This document shows positions 8,932-17,858 of a DNA stretch of 34,796 nt, one piece after another. The notes beneath the pieces were generated by a model, which was given only the letters and a program-made list of their open reading frames with translations, was not told the DNA's origin and ran no database searches. Position numbers and translations under genes: made by a program. The stretch's first letter is position 1. Each line of letters begins with the position of its first letter. Source of the stretch: Desulfobacteraceae bacterium (GTDB taxonomy: Bacteria > Desulfobacterota > DSM-4660 > Desulfatiglandales > Desulfatiglandaceae); NCBI GenBank assembly GCA_016783065.1, contig JADHXI010000016.1, forward strand, positions 1-34,796. Direction: 5' to 3'.

Positions 8932-9906
8932 TCAGAAGATAATCTTTGTGTATGCCGTTTCCCTTAGTTCTTTGATCCAGGCGGAATACCTCTTATTCAG
9001 TTCCTCTCGGAAAAGAATGCCCTGAATTGCATCCTTGACATCCTCAAAGGGTCTGATCCCCCCTCCATGTTTTTCCAGCACCCTTATTATCTGCATGCCA
9101 TTGGGGATGATAATCGGCTCGCTTACTTCCCCGGAAGACATCTCCCTGACGACCTCTCTGAGTTTCGGATTCAATTCTGAATCCTTGAAAAAACCCATAT
9201 CACCCCCCTCGCTGGCTCCTGGCCCTTGGGAGAATTGTCTGGCCAATTCTCCAAAATCTTCACCATTTTTGACCCTTGTCAGAATCTCCTCTGCCTTCCG
9301 ATTAAGGGAGCGGGCTTCATCTTGGTTTGATGGGTCCTTCTGTATCAACACAATGACAGCAAGGTGCACCTTCTCCGTAGTCCTGAATTGTTCCTTATGC
9401 TCGTAGTAGTACGCTTTGATTGTCTCTTCCCGAAGGATAATCTTTGACTTCACTTCAAAGTTGATGAGTTCCGCCCTTTCCAAATCGCTTTTGATGTTGG
9501 CCTTATATTTCTCATAAGTGAGCCCATCTTCTTTGAGCTGGGCGATCAGATCTTCGTGAGTGAGATGGTTATCTTTTTTTATTCTCTCAATCGCCGCATC
9601 CACTTTTTTGTCTGTGACGTTGATACCCAGTTCTCGGATCTTCTCAAGTTCGATCTTTTCATCGATCATTAAATCCACAATCTCGCGCCGGGTCTCAATA
9701 TAGCGTTGTTCGCTCATCGCCTTCAGGTCACTTGGTTCGTAACCTGTCATTTCTTTCATCCTGTTGTTCAGCTCGTAGAGCGTTATTAACTCAGTGTTAA
9801 CGATAGCTACGACCCTGTTCCGGATTTCAGCCGAGAAACTTATATCACCGGTAAATCCATTTACCATCAATGGGAAAAGATACAGAAAAACCTTAAAGTT
9901 TCTCAT
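8932..9906 (-). CDS. SurA-like periplasmic peptidyl-prolyl isomerase/chaperone
   Basis: Protein of 324 residues. An N-terminal signal sequence (about residues 1-25) is followed by a SurA N-terminal chaperone segment, VVAIVNTELITLYELNNRMK, and DLMIDEKIELEKIRELGINV. A single parvulin (PpiC) domain follows, with FGELARQFSQGPGASEGGDMGFF and ELNPKLREVVREMSSGEVSEPI. SurA of enterobacteria has two parvulin domains; this one has one, as is common in this phylum. The family helps outer-membrane proteins fold in the periplasm. The ATG at 9904-9906 directly follows the stop of a 34-codon ORF in the same frame, and the likely ribosome site GGAG lies inside that ORF. Confidence 0.87.
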   Translation of the reverse strand: MRNFKVFLYLFPLMVNGFTGDISFSAEIRNRVVAIVNTELITLYELNNRMKEMTGYEPSDLKAMSEQRYIETRREIVDLMIDEKIELEKIRELGINVTDKKVDAAIERIKKDNHLTHEDLIAQLKEDGLTYEKYKANIKSDLERAELINFEVKSKIILREETIKAYYYEHKEQFRTTEKVHLAVIVLIQKDPSNQDEARSLNRKAEEILTRVKNGEDFGELARQFSQGPGASEGGDMGFFKDSELNPKLREVVREMSSGEVSEPIIIPNGMQIIRVLEKHGGGIRPFEDVKDAIQGILFREELNKRYSAWIKELRETAYTKIIF

Positions 9907-10011
9907 TTATGAGAGCTCCAGTCTGTTCAGAAGATCCTGATCAACATGGACCTTAAATTCAGCCCTCAAGTCATGTAACCATTTTTCAAATCCACCCATC
10001 CCCTGCCTCAT
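9907..10011 (-). pseudogene. 34-residue ORF resembling the C-terminal tail of a SurA/parvulin protein
   Basis: A short ORF, too small for most gene callers, ends with TAA exactly one codon before the SurA-like start, in the same frame. It reads MRQGMGGFEKWLHDLRAE, then FKVHVDQDLLNRLELS. The FEKWLHDLR...VHVDQDLL pattern is how many SurA-like proteins end (compare YSAWIKELRETAYTKIIF at the end of the neighbouring gene). An in-frame TGA lies a few codons upstream of the ATG. I therefore read it as the remnant of a tandem SurA-like paralogue, though a real short leader peptide coupled to the downstream gene is possible. The similarity is by eye only. Confidence 0.35.
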
Positions 10012-10161
10012 TAAATCTGATAATGGTCTTCCTCACAAATAGATCAGACTATCAGAAATATGGGAAAATGCAAGCATATTTGACAGGATAGGACTTGACG
10101 ACCCATTTTTTTTGTGATAGGCAGATCCCTAATTTTTCAAAAATCTAAGGAATTTAGCTTC

Positions 10162-10220
10162 TTGCTTACAGACGCGGAAGGGATTATATCCCTTGACCGA
10201 CAAAAACCAATAGAAGGAGG
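10162..10220 (+). promoter_or_regulatory. Candidate promoter, operator-like palindrome and ribosome site of fhs
   Basis: In the 218-nt AT-rich gap before fhs, TTGCTT (10162-10167) and TATATC (10185-10190) are 17 nt apart and could serve as a weak -35/-10 pair. A perfect palindrome, AAGGGAT-TAT-ATCCCTT (10178-10194), covers the -10 position and could be an operator or an early leader hairpin. A strong Shine-Dalgarno AAGGAGG at 10214-10220 lies nine bases before the ATG. The rest of the gap (10012-10161) shows nothing else I can support. Confidence 0.4.
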
Positions 10221-10229
10221 ATTAAATAG

Positions 10230-11993
10230 ATGGCTTACAATGCAGTAGAAATGGCCGACTGGCAGATCTCCGAAGCAGCGGAAGAAAATATGCCTTTGCC
10301 GGAAGAGTGGAGGGAAAAACTGGGTCTTGAAAAAGACGAGATGCTGCCAATGGGCAGGCTGGGTAAATTGGACTTTCTGAAAATCATTGACCGCCTGGGG
10401 GACAAACCGGATGGGAAGTACATCGAGGTGACCGCTATTACCCCCACCCCATTAGGGGAAGGAAAAAGCACCACCTCCTGCGGTCTGATGGAAGGTATGG
10501 GCAAATTGGGCCTGAACGTGGGAGGCGCCCTCAGACAACCCTCGGGTGGACCCACCATGAACATCAAAGGAACCGCAGCCGGTGGGGGGAACTCCCTGCT
10601 CATCCCAATGACCGAATTTTCCCTGGGCCTCACAGGGGATATCAACGACATCATGAATGCCCACAACCTGGCCATGGTGGCCCTGACCGCCCGTATGCAG
10701 CACGAGCGGAACTACAATGACGAGCAACTGCAGAGGCTGACCGGTATGCGCAGACTCGAAATAGACCCCACACGCGTTGAACTGGGCTGGATCATCGACT
10801 TTTGCGCCCAGTCCCTGAGAAACATTATCATCGGCATCGGCGGCCGTATGGACGGTTTCACCATGCAATCCAAGTTTGGGATCGCCGTGGGTTCCGAGTG
10901 TATGGCCATCCTCTCCATCATCAGGGATCTGGCCGATTTGAGAGAGCGTCTTGGTAATATCGCCGTGGCCTTTGATAAGGCGGGAAACCCCGTCACCACT
11001 GGGGACCTTGAATGCGGTGGCGCCATGACCGCCTGGATGCGGAATACCATCAATCCCACACTCATGTGCACGGCCGAATACCAGCCCTGCATGGTGCACG
11101 CCGGTCCTTTCGCCAATATCGCCGTGGGACAGTCCTCCATCATTGCCGACCGTGTTGGTCTCAAGCTGTTTGATTATCACATCACTGAGAGCGGTTTTGG
11201 AGCCGACATCGGTTTTGAGAAATTCTGGAATGTCAAATCCCGTTACAGCGGCCTGAAACCCCATGTTTCGGTCCTTACCTCCACCATCCGCGCCCTCAAG
11301 ATGCATGGCGGCGGTCCCAAGGTGGTTGCGGGCCTTGCCCTGCCCGACGAATACACAAAGGAAAATGTTGAGTTGGTGGAAAAGGGATGTGAAAACATGG
11401 TGCACCACATCAAAACGATCCGCAAGGCCGGGATCAACCCGGTTGTCTGCATCAACTGCTTCCATACGGATACCGATGCCGAGATCGCGGCCGTCCGGAA
11501 GGCCGCCGAGGCAGCCGGTGCGCGCTGTGCCAAGTCAACCCACTGGGCCGACGGCGGAGACGGCGCCGTTGAATTTGCAGAGGCCGTGAAAGAGGCGTGC
11601 GAAGAAGAAACCAACTTTGAATTCCTCTATCCCATCGAGATGAAACTGCGCGACCGGGTGGAAAAGATCGCGAAAGAGGTCTATGGCGCAGACGGCGTTT
11701 CCTGGACCCCCGATGCCGAAGCCAAGGCCAAGATGCTCGAGGGGGATTCCAAATATGATGACTACGCCACCATGATGGTGAAAACCCACCTCAGCCTCAC
11801 TCATGACGTGGGGCTGAAAGGTGTGCCAAAAGGATGGACACTCCCCATCCGGGACGTGTTGATCTATTCAGGGGCAAAGTTCCTCTGCCCCTGCGCCGGA
11901 ACCATCAGCTTGATGCCGGGCACCAGCTCCAACCCCGCCTTCAGGAGGGTGGATGTGGACACCGCCACCGGAAAGGTGACCGGGCTTTTCTAA
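10230..11993 (+). CDS. fhs: Formate-tetrahydrofolate ligase (10-formyl-THF synthetase)
   Basis: Protein of 587 residues, slightly longer than the roughly 555 of clostridial enzymes. It joins formate to tetrahydrofolate with ATP, giving 10-formyl-THF for purine synthesis and the methyl branch of the Wood-Ljungdahl pathway. The family P-loop [11 protein letters not shown] is at residues 71-81, followed by [20 protein letters not shown] and [10 protein letters not shown]. Further family blocks are [42 protein letters not shown] and the C-terminal [13 protein letters not shown]. The start ATG has an AAGGAGG site nine bases upstream. It stands alone with its own leader and terminator, so it is monocistronic. 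An AICAR transformylase and FolE2 lie nearby on the other strand. Confidence 0.97.
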   Translation: MAYNAVEMADWQISEAAEENMPLPEEWREKLGLEKDEMLPMGRLGKLDFLKIIDRLGDKPDGKYIEVTAITPTPLGEGKSTTSCGLMEGMGKLGLNVGGALRQPSGGPTMNIKGTAAGGGNSLLIPMTEFSLGLTGDINDIMNAHNLAMVALTARMQHERNYNDEQLQRLTGMRRLEIDPTRVELGWIIDFCAQSLRNIIIGIGGRMDGFTMQSKFGIAVGSECMAILSIIRDLADLRERLGNIAVAFDKAGNPVTTGDLECGGAMTAWMRNTINPTLMCTAEYQPCMVHAGPFANIAVGQSSIIADRVGLKLFDYHITESGFGADIGFEKFWNVKSRYSGLKPHVSVLTSTIRALKMHGGGPKVVAGLALPDEYTKENVELVEKGCENMVHHIKTIRKAGINPVVCINCFHTDTDAEIAAVRKAAEAAGARCAKSTHWADGGDGAVEFAEAVKEACEEETNFEFLYPIEMKLRDRVEKIAKEVYGADGVSWTPDAEAKAKMLEGDSKYDDYATMMVKTHLSLTHDVGLKGVPKGWTLPIRDVLIYSGAKFLCPCAGTISLMPGTSSNPAFRRVDVDTATGKVTGLF

Positions 11994-12025
11994 GCAGAAG
12001 AGACCCAAGATAGACCATAAAGCAG

Positions 12026-12054
12026 AAAGGAGGGCCGATGGCCCTCCTTTTTTT
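12026..12054 (+). terminator. Rho-independent terminator of fhs
   Basis: An 11-bp perfect stem, AAAGGAGGGCC / GGCCCTCCTTT with a GAT loop (12026-12050), runs into a T-rich tract TTTTCTTTTC. It lies 33 nt after the fhs stop codon on the same strand. Confidence 0.95.
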
Positions 12055-12332
12055 CTTTTCACCCACTGACCTACCTGAATTTGCCTTGATTGTTTCGTTT
12101 CATTGGTCTGATCAAAAATAGAAACATGCTATGAATTTAACTTTTTTCAAAATTGGCACTTGGAAAGGAGAATGGGGGTTCGGAATCCCCATTGCCCTGG
12201 TTTCAAACGGCTAAAATGTTACCAAACATGTAACTTCGTAACTCTCATTAAGCTCAGGCAGATAACAGGGGAGTCTTGGAGTGGGGTTCTCAGAGGTTGA
12301 CATGAATCCCCCCATGTAGTTTCTTAGGAGTT
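12055..12332. other. Intergenic region between fhs terminator and the EndoQ-helicase gene
   Basis: No ORF or RNA gene recognised. It contains a hairpin AATGGGG-(9 nt)-CCCCATT (12171-12193) and, at about 12219-12241, GTTAC-caaacat-GTAAC. Either could be a regulatory site for the downstream gene, but neither has a T-tract, and no clear promoter is seen. AGGAG lies only two bases before the ATG at 12333. Confidence 0.4.
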
Positions 12333-15300
12333 ATGCGATTCATAGCTGATCTCCATATCCACTCCCGGTTTTCGCGGGCCACTTCCAAGGACCTGGATCC
12401 AGAGCACCTCACCCTTTGGGCTCAGAAAAAGGGAATTACCGTCATGGGGACAGGGGATTTTACCCATCCGGCCTGGATCTCAGAACTAAAAGATAAACTG
12501 ATCGAGGCAGAGGGCGGTCTTTACCAGCTCAGACCTGATCTTCAAAAGCAGGTGGATGAAGCCGTGCCCCTTTCCTGCCTTGCGCCCACCCGGTTTTTAC
12601 TCTCTGGAGAAATAAGCTGTATCTACAAGAAAAATGGAAGGACCAGAAAGATCCATCACCTGATCCTGATGCCCGACATGGCATCTGTTCTCAGATTCAA
12701 CGAAAGACTGGACCGCATCGGCAATATTACCTCCGACGGCAGGCCTATTCTGGGGCTCGATTCAAGGGATCTGTTGGAAATCGCCCTCGAGGTCAGCGAG
12801 AAGGCCTTTCTCATCCCCGCCCATATCTGGACCCCCTGGTTTTCTCTCTTTGGATCCAAGTCCGGTTTTGATGACCTGGAGGAATGCTTCCAAGACCTTA
12901 CCGGCCACATCCATGCCCTGGAGACGGGTCTATCCTCCGACCCCCCCATGAACCGGCTCCTTTCAGCGCTGGATAGCTATGTCCTGGTTTCAAACTCCGA
13001 TGCCCACTCGCCCGGGAAAACGGGACGGGAGGCCAATATCTTTGACACAGGGCTTGATTATACCCAAATGATCCAGGCCATGACCACCGGCCGGGGGTTT
13101 ATGGGAACCATTGAATTCTTCCCGCAAGAGGGCAAATACCACCTGGACGGTCACCGCAAATGCCAGATCCGGTTCCAACCCACGGAGACCGCTGACCACA
13201 ATGGCGTCTGTCCCCGATGCGGAAAACCCCTTACAGTCGGCGTCCTCCACAGGGTGCATCAACTCTCCAACCGTGAGCACCCCAGGCTCTCAAAAAATTT
13301 TTCCAGCCTCATTCCTCTGACCGAAATCCTATCAGAACTATTGAACGTGGGGCCTGCAACCAAGAAGGTCACATCATTTTACGAGAAAATCCTTGCGGAA
13401 CTCGGGCCGGAGCTAAAGATCCTCCTTGATTGCCCCTTGGACGAGATCAAGGCCTCGGGGGGCCCTATCCTTTCAGAAGCCGTCCACCGAATGCGCCGGC
13501 AACAGGTGATCCGGGAGGAGGGCTACGATGGCCAATTTGGAATAATCCGACTCTTCCATGATTCAGAGAAACATGCCATAGCAGGACAAACCGCCTTGTT
13601 CGGGAACGTCCCGGAAAAACCCTCCCGGCAAACGAAGAAAAGTCATCCCAAAAGGAAGGCCCTGAAAAAACAAGCGGGGGGCACACCCCAAAATCACCAC
13701 TCCCCCGGAGAACCGATCTTTGACCCCCTCAACCAACGGCAAAGATCAGCCGTCCTCCACCAGGGGGGCAATCTCCTGATAGTGGCCGGTCCCGGCACAG
13801 GCAAGACCATGACATTGACCCACCGGATCGCACATCTGATCCGAACCGGCATCGCCTTACCGGAACAGATCCTGGCCCTTACCTTTACCAGGAAAGCCGC
13901 AAGAGAAATGGCGCAAAGGATCACCGCACTCCTCCAAGACAGGGAACCTGCCCGACCGTGTAAGAACCCGGGAGGAACCAACAAGATCAGCCGGCCCACC
14001 GTGGCAACCTTTCACGGGTTCTGTCTGGAAACCCTTAGAAGACATGGCCGGGCGACAGACCTTCCGTCTGATTTCACCCTTTGCTCGGAATGGGATTCAG
14101 CCAATCTTGCCCGTGAAATCCTCGCCGAACAGGGGATCGGCAAAAGGTCCTTGGGGAAGTTCTTGAGGCAGCTCACCACCCTGAGGATTGCGTCCGTATG
14201 GGGGCCGGCAGATGGAGCTCTTGACAATCCGCTCTTCCCTATTTGCAAGAAATATCTCCATAGACTCAGAGAACTAGGTATGTTGGACTTTGAGGACCTG
14301 GAAGTGGAAACATTGCGGCTCCTTCGGAATCACCCCGATGCCCTTACCGGTTACTGCGGGGAACTCAAATGGATCTTTGTGGACGAATACCAGGACACCA
14401 ACAGGATTCAAGTGGAACTTCTAAAGGCCCTATATTCGATCGCAAGAGGGAGTATCTGCGCCATCGGGGATCCGGATCAGGCCATCTATGGTTTCCGTGG
14501 GGCGGATGTCAAGAATTTTCACCGGTTTTTTGAAGACTTCCCGGTGGCAGAGCAAATATCCCTCAACAGGAATTATCGCTCAACAAGATCCATTCTCAAC
14601 GGTTCGGCTGCCCTCTTGGGAAAGGCAACCCCCCTTGAATACGAAATTGAAGAAGGTGGCCCCATATCGCTTGCGCCATGCCGGACCGCACCGGAAGAAG
14701 CGGAGATGATCGTGGAGCAGGTTGAGAGGGCCATCGGGGGCACATCCTATTTCTCCTTGGACAGTGGGAGGGTTGCCACCCACGAAGGAGACCCCTCCCT
14801 GGGGTTCGGCGACATCGGTGTCCTTTACCGGCTGAACAGTCAGGGAGATGTCCTGGAGGCGGCCCTCAATCGGGCAGGGATTCCCTTTGTACGATCAGGC
14901 GAAACCCCGCTCATTGCACGGCACCCCGTAAATATCCTGTGGCGGTTTTTTCAGAGGCTCCAATATCCCGACAACCCTTACTACCAAAGGCAATATCGTG
15001 ACCTGCTTTCAGATTCCGAAACCGAAAAAAGACAATCAATTGATTCCTTTGACGGTAATGGGACACTTCCGGACCTTATAGATCGGGCTGTGGGATTCCA
15101 TGGTTTTGCGGTTGAATCAGAGGAGTCTATAGAGGCCTTGAGGCGGTTGAACCGGTTGGCCAGGGATTTTGAAGGAGATATGGCGACCTTCCTGGACTCA
15201 CTTTCCCTCGAAAGGGGGATCGATCATGGGGCCCTCTTGGGTGATCGCATCGCCCTCATGACCCTTCATGCGGCCAAGGGGCTTGAATGGCCGGTGGTCT

Positions 15301-15578
15301 TTATCGTTGGATGCGAGGATCGGCTCATGCCGTGTTCCCTTTTTGGAAGCTGTGACGAAGAGGAAGAAAGGCGCCTCTTCTATGTTGGAATGACCCGGGC
15401 CCGCTCGCGGCTTATTCTCTCCCACGTAAAACAACGGGTCCTCAATGGACGCAAACTAAAGATGGGTCCATCTTCTTTCCTTGAGGCCATACCTCAAGAC
15501 CTTTTGAGGCCCCTTGATCGAGGGGCCTGGAAACCCAGAGAAAGGGCCCTAAAGCAACTGAACCTGTTTAATGCTTGA
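12333..15578 (+). CDS. Fusion of EndoQ-type PHP nuclease with UvrD/PcrA-family DNA helicase
   Basis: A 1081-residue protein with two enzyme modules. Residues 1-420 look like endonuclease Q. A PHP metal site is visible as ADLHIHSRFS (H8, H10), TGDFTHP (D42, H45), LSGEISCIYKK, IPAHIWTPWFSLFG and SNSDAHSPGKTGREAN. A zinc-binding CPRCGK (C293, C296) and a helical-hairpin stretch ILSELLNVGPATKKV follow. EndoQ enzymes nick DNA 5' of deaminated bases. After a basic linker, residues from about 465 carry a complete superfamily-1 helicase: motif I GPGTGKT (about 487), TFHGFC, motif II VDEYQDT (about 683), GDPDQAIYGFRGAD, LNRNYRST, LHAAKGLEWPVVF and YVGMTRAR. Both sites look intact, so the protein could cut at damage and unwind from the nick. 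Its end overlaps the convergent AICAR transformylase gene by 11 nt. Confidence 0.9.
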   Translation: MRFIADLHIHSRFSRATSKDLDPEHLTLWAQKKGITVMGTGDFTHPAWISELKDKLIEAEGGLYQLRPDLQKQVDEAVPLSCLAPTRFLLSGEISCIYKKNGRTRKIHHLILMPDMASVLRFNERLDRIGNITSDGRPILGLDSRDLLEIALEVSEKAFLIPAHIWTPWFSLFGSKSGFDDLEECFQDLTGHIHALETGLSSDPPMNRLLSALDSYVLVSNSDAHSPGKTGREANIFDTGLDYTQMIQAMTTGRGFMGTIEFFPQEGKYHLDGHRKCQIRFQPTETADHNGVCPRCGKPLTVGVLHRVHQLSNREHPRLSKNFSSLIPLTEILSELLNVGPATKKVTSFYEKILAELGPELKILLDCPLDEIKASGGPILSEAVHRMRRQQVIREEGYDGQFGIIRLFHDSEKHAIAGQTALFGNVPEKPSRQTKKSHPKRKALKKQAGGTPQNHHSPGEPIFDPLNQRQRSAVLHQGGNLLIVAGPGTGKTMTLTHRIAHLIRTGIALPEQILALTFTRKAAREMAQRITALLQDREPARPCKNPGGTNKISRPTVATFHGFCLETLRRHGRATDLPSDFTLCSEWDSANLAREILAEQGIGKRSLGKFLRQLTTLRIASVWGPADGALDNPLFPICKKYLHRLRELGMLDFEDLEVETLRLLRNHPDALTGYCGELKWIFVDEYQDTNRIQVELLKALYSIARGSICAIGDPDQAIYGFRGADVKNFHRFFEDFPVAEQISLNRNYRSTRSILNGSAALLGKATPLEYEIEEGGPISLAPCRTAPEEAEMIVEQVERAIGGTSYFSLDSGRVATHEGDPSLGFGDIGVLYRLNSQGDVLEAALNRAGIPFVRSGETPLIARHPVNILWRFFQRLQYPDNPYYQRQYRDLLSDSETEKRQSIDSFDGNGTLPDLIDRAVGFHGFAVESEESIEALRRLNRLARDFEGDMATFLDSLSLERGIDHGALLGDRIALMTLHAAKGLEWPVVFIVGCEDRLMPCSLFGSCDEEEERRLFYVGMTRARSRLILSHVKQRVLNGRKLKMGPSSFLEAIPQDLLRPLDRGAWKPRERALKQLNLFNA

Positions 15579-16863
15579 AGGCCCGTTGACCCGTAAAAAC
15601 CATGGTCACTTGGGGGTCTGCCTCGTTACAGGCCTCAATCACCTCAAAGTCCCGCAGCGACCCCCCGGGCTGGACAATGGCCCTGATCCCCTCCCTGATG
15701 GCCACATCCACGCCATCCCTGAAAGGAAAGAAGGCATCAGACACCATACTGGCGCCCAAGAGTCCGCCCTTTGCCTCACTTGTTTCCTCATCAATTTCCT
15801 TTAATAGGGTCCTGTCTCTTTGCCCCCTCTCAACCGCCAATTCCAGCTCCTTGAATGGAATACCGTGTCTCCTGAAACAGACCCTATCTGCACATTTGGT
15901 ATAGGCCTTAAAAATGCCAATCTCCGCCACACCGACCCTGTCCTGTTCACCTGTTCCTATCCCCACGGTTACGCCGTCCTTCACATAGATGACCGAATTG
16001 GAGGTGATGCCCTGCTCCACCTGCCATCCGAAAAGCATATCCGAATACTCTCCCTCTGTGGGTCTCCGGGAGATGGTGTATTGCTCTCCCTGGTACTCTG
16101 TGCCGGCAAGGGAAAAATCTTGAGCAGACCGTATCCGATTCAGGGGAGACTGTTGGACAATGATCCCGCCGTCAATCAGGCTCTTAAAGTCCACAAATCT
16201 TTTCTCGGCATATTCTGAAAGGTTCTCCATCCGGCTGATCTCTATTATGCGAAGATTAGACCTTTTGGAAAGGATATCAACGGTCCCCTCTTCAAACCCG
16301 GGGGCGGCCACCACCTCCAGATAGTTTTCGGAGATCATTTCCGCGGTCGCCAAATCCATTGAACGGTTAAAGAGGGCACACCCACCAAATGCAGCGATCC
16401 GGTCAGCCATGTCAGCCTTTCCGTAAGCCTCTGTCAACGTGGCACCGTAGGCAACACCACATGGATTGTTGTGTTTTACGATCACTACTGCAGGCCCGGC
16501 AGTGAGATATTTCATGATATTGAGGGCATTATCCACGTCGGTCAGATTGATCTTGCCGGGATGCTTTCCGCTCTGGAGCATTGCTTCTCCTCTTATGGCC
16601 GAAACGAGTCCCTTCCCCGGCTCCACAAACTGGCATTGTCCAAGAACCAAGTTACCGTTAACAAGTTCATAGAGGGCCGCTTCCTGACCTGGGTTTTCAC
16701 CGTATCGAAGCCCTTTCTCAACGAGTTCACCCGTCTGATCATCAGGGATCTTCCAGGATCTCTTCCTGTAGACCAGCGCCTGATCGCCAAAAGATATGGT
16801 TATCTCCGGAGGAAAGTGGTCATCCATCACGGTCCGATACATCTTCTTCAGGTCATCACCCAT
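15568..16863 (-). CDS. purH: Stand-alone AICAR formyltransferase (PurH C-terminal activity only)
   Basis: Protein of 431 residues covering only the transformylase half of PurH; no IMP cyclohydrolase domain is present. It would transfer the formyl group of 10-formyl-THF to AICAR in the penultimate step of IMP synthesis. The catalytic Lys-His pair is visible in VKHNNPCGVAYG (K130, H131), with AAFGGCALFN, FVDFKSLIDGG and the C-terminal SDAFFPFRDGVD...IVQPGGS. The usual RYGENPHQ motif reads RYGENPGQ, which seems to be a feature of this stand-alone subfamily as I remember it, not a local defect. Start ATG has AGAGGA just upstream. A separate IMP cyclohydrolase must lie elsewhere. It is last in the minus-strand run beginning at 19770. 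Confidence 0.88.
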   Translation of the reverse strand: MGDDLKKMYRTVMDDHFPPEITISFGDQALVYRKRSWKIPDDQTGELVEKGLRYGENPGQEAALYELVNGNLVLGQCQFVEPGKGLVSAIRGEAMLQSGKHPGKINLTDVDNALNIMKYLTAGPAVVIVKHNNPCGVAYGATLTEAYGKADMADRIAAFGGCALFNRSMDLATAEMISENYLEVVAAPGFEEGTVDILSKRSNLRIIEISRMENLSEYAEKRFVDFKSLIDGGIIVQQSPLNRIRSAQDFSLAGTEYQGEQYTISRRPTEGEYSDMLFGWQVEQGITSNSVIYVKDGVTVGIGTGEQDRVGVAEIGIFKAYTKCADRVCFRRHGIPFKELELAVERGQRDRTLLKEIDEETSEAKGGLLGASMVSDAFFPFRDGVDVAIREGIRAIVQPGGSLRDFEVIEACNEADPQVTMVFTGQRAFKH

Positions 16864-16953
16864 GTCTTCCTCTCCATGCCTCTGGAAATTCAGCGAGGCT
16901 GTTTGCTCACCCCGCCAATCTTCAATTTTCCGGCTCCCCCAGTCATAATGGCT

Positions 16954-17736
16954 TCAACCCTTCTTGCCCTTTTTATACTTCTCTACATAGGCGTAGGCAT
17001 TATGATTATGGATCGATTCAAAATTTTCAGCCCCTACCGCAAACCATGTAATATTAGGATCATTATTTACCTTGAGCGCAACCTCCCTCACAATATCCTC
17101 CACGAACATGGGGTTCTGGTAAGCCCTTTCGGTCACGTGTTTTTCATCTTCACGCTTCAGTACAGAATAGACATCGCTCGAAGCAGAGTTCTCAATGAGT
17201 CTGATCAGGTCTTCAATCCATACAAATTTTTTGAAACGGACCTCCAGCCGGACCTCCCCCCGCTGATTGTGTGCTCCGAAATCGCTTATCTCCTTTGAGC
17301 AGGGGCAGAGAGTGGAGATTGGGACCCGGATAATGATCATCAGGTCACTTGCCTCGCTTAAGGCCCCCTTATAGGTACATTCATATTCCATGAGTCCTTC
17401 AGCGCCGGTCACCGGGGCCGCCTTGTTGATAAAGTAGGGGAAGGTGACCTCCATGTGGGCACTTTCAGCATTCAGCCTCTCCTTCATCTCTTCGAGAATT
17501 TCAGAAAAGCTTTGAAGAGATATCCGCCGGCTGTGCTCATTGAGAAGCTCTACAAAACGACTCATATGGGTCCCCTTGTAATAGCGGGGCAGGTTTACAT
17601 ACATATTGATCCTGGCGACCGTCTGTTGCTCCCCCATATCCTTATCAAGTACTGTGATGGGATACCGGATCCCTTTTACACCCACCTGATTAATATCGAT
17701 ATTTCGGTGGTCCTTGTGATTCTGTATATCTTTCAT
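16954..17736 (-). CDS. folE2: GTP cyclohydrolase I, type IB (FolE2)
   Basis: About 260 residues. Converts GTP to 7,8-dihydroneopterin triphosphate, the first step of folate (and often queuosine) synthesis. The FolE2 family is marked by the catalytic region RVPISTLCPCSKEISDFGAHNQRG, with the metal-binding Cys at about 144 from the ATG I choose, and by the N-terminal VGVKGIRYPI and C-terminal NPMFVEDIVREVALKVN. FolE2 is the zinc-independent alternative to FolE. I start at ATG 17736 (MKDIQNHKDHRN) because GAAGAGGCAGGA lies just before it; the frame also allows a TTG seven codons earlier. It is 90 nt upstream of the AICAR transformylase gene and on the same strand as the GTPase. Confidence 0.95.
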   Translation of the reverse strand: MKDIQNHKDHRNIDINQVGVKGIRYPITVLDKDMGEQQTVARINMYVNLPRYYKGTHMSRFVELLNEHSRRISLQSFSEILEEMKERLNAESAHMEVTFPYFINKAAPVTGAEGLMEYECTYKGALSEASDLMIIIRVPISTLCPCSKEISDFGAHNQRGEVRLEVRFKKFVWIEDLIRLIENSASSDVYSVLKREDEKHVTERAYQNPMFVEDIVREVALKVNNDPNITWFAVGAENFESIHNHNAYAYVEKYKKGKKG

Positions 17737-17858
17737 TCCTGCCTCTTCCAAAACCAAAGATCACACCCGACTATATTATCTGATTTCCAATGTCAATAGA
17801 GAGGTCAGAAGGGCCCACGCCCGAGCCTTTGTACCCTCCTTAACCGGGGTCATACGGC

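Noticed and set aside
10235-11804. Several long minus-strand frames within fhs, up to 337 codons
   Set aside because: They are shadows of a strongly biased, well-conserved coding gene; none has a ribosome site or family-like sequence.
12171-12193. Segment GGGGGTTCGGAATCCCC resembling a tRNA T-arm
   Set aside because: The loop has nine rather than seven bases between 4-bp GGGG/CCCC arms, and no acceptor, D or anticodon arms can be drawn around it. A simple hairpin is more likely.
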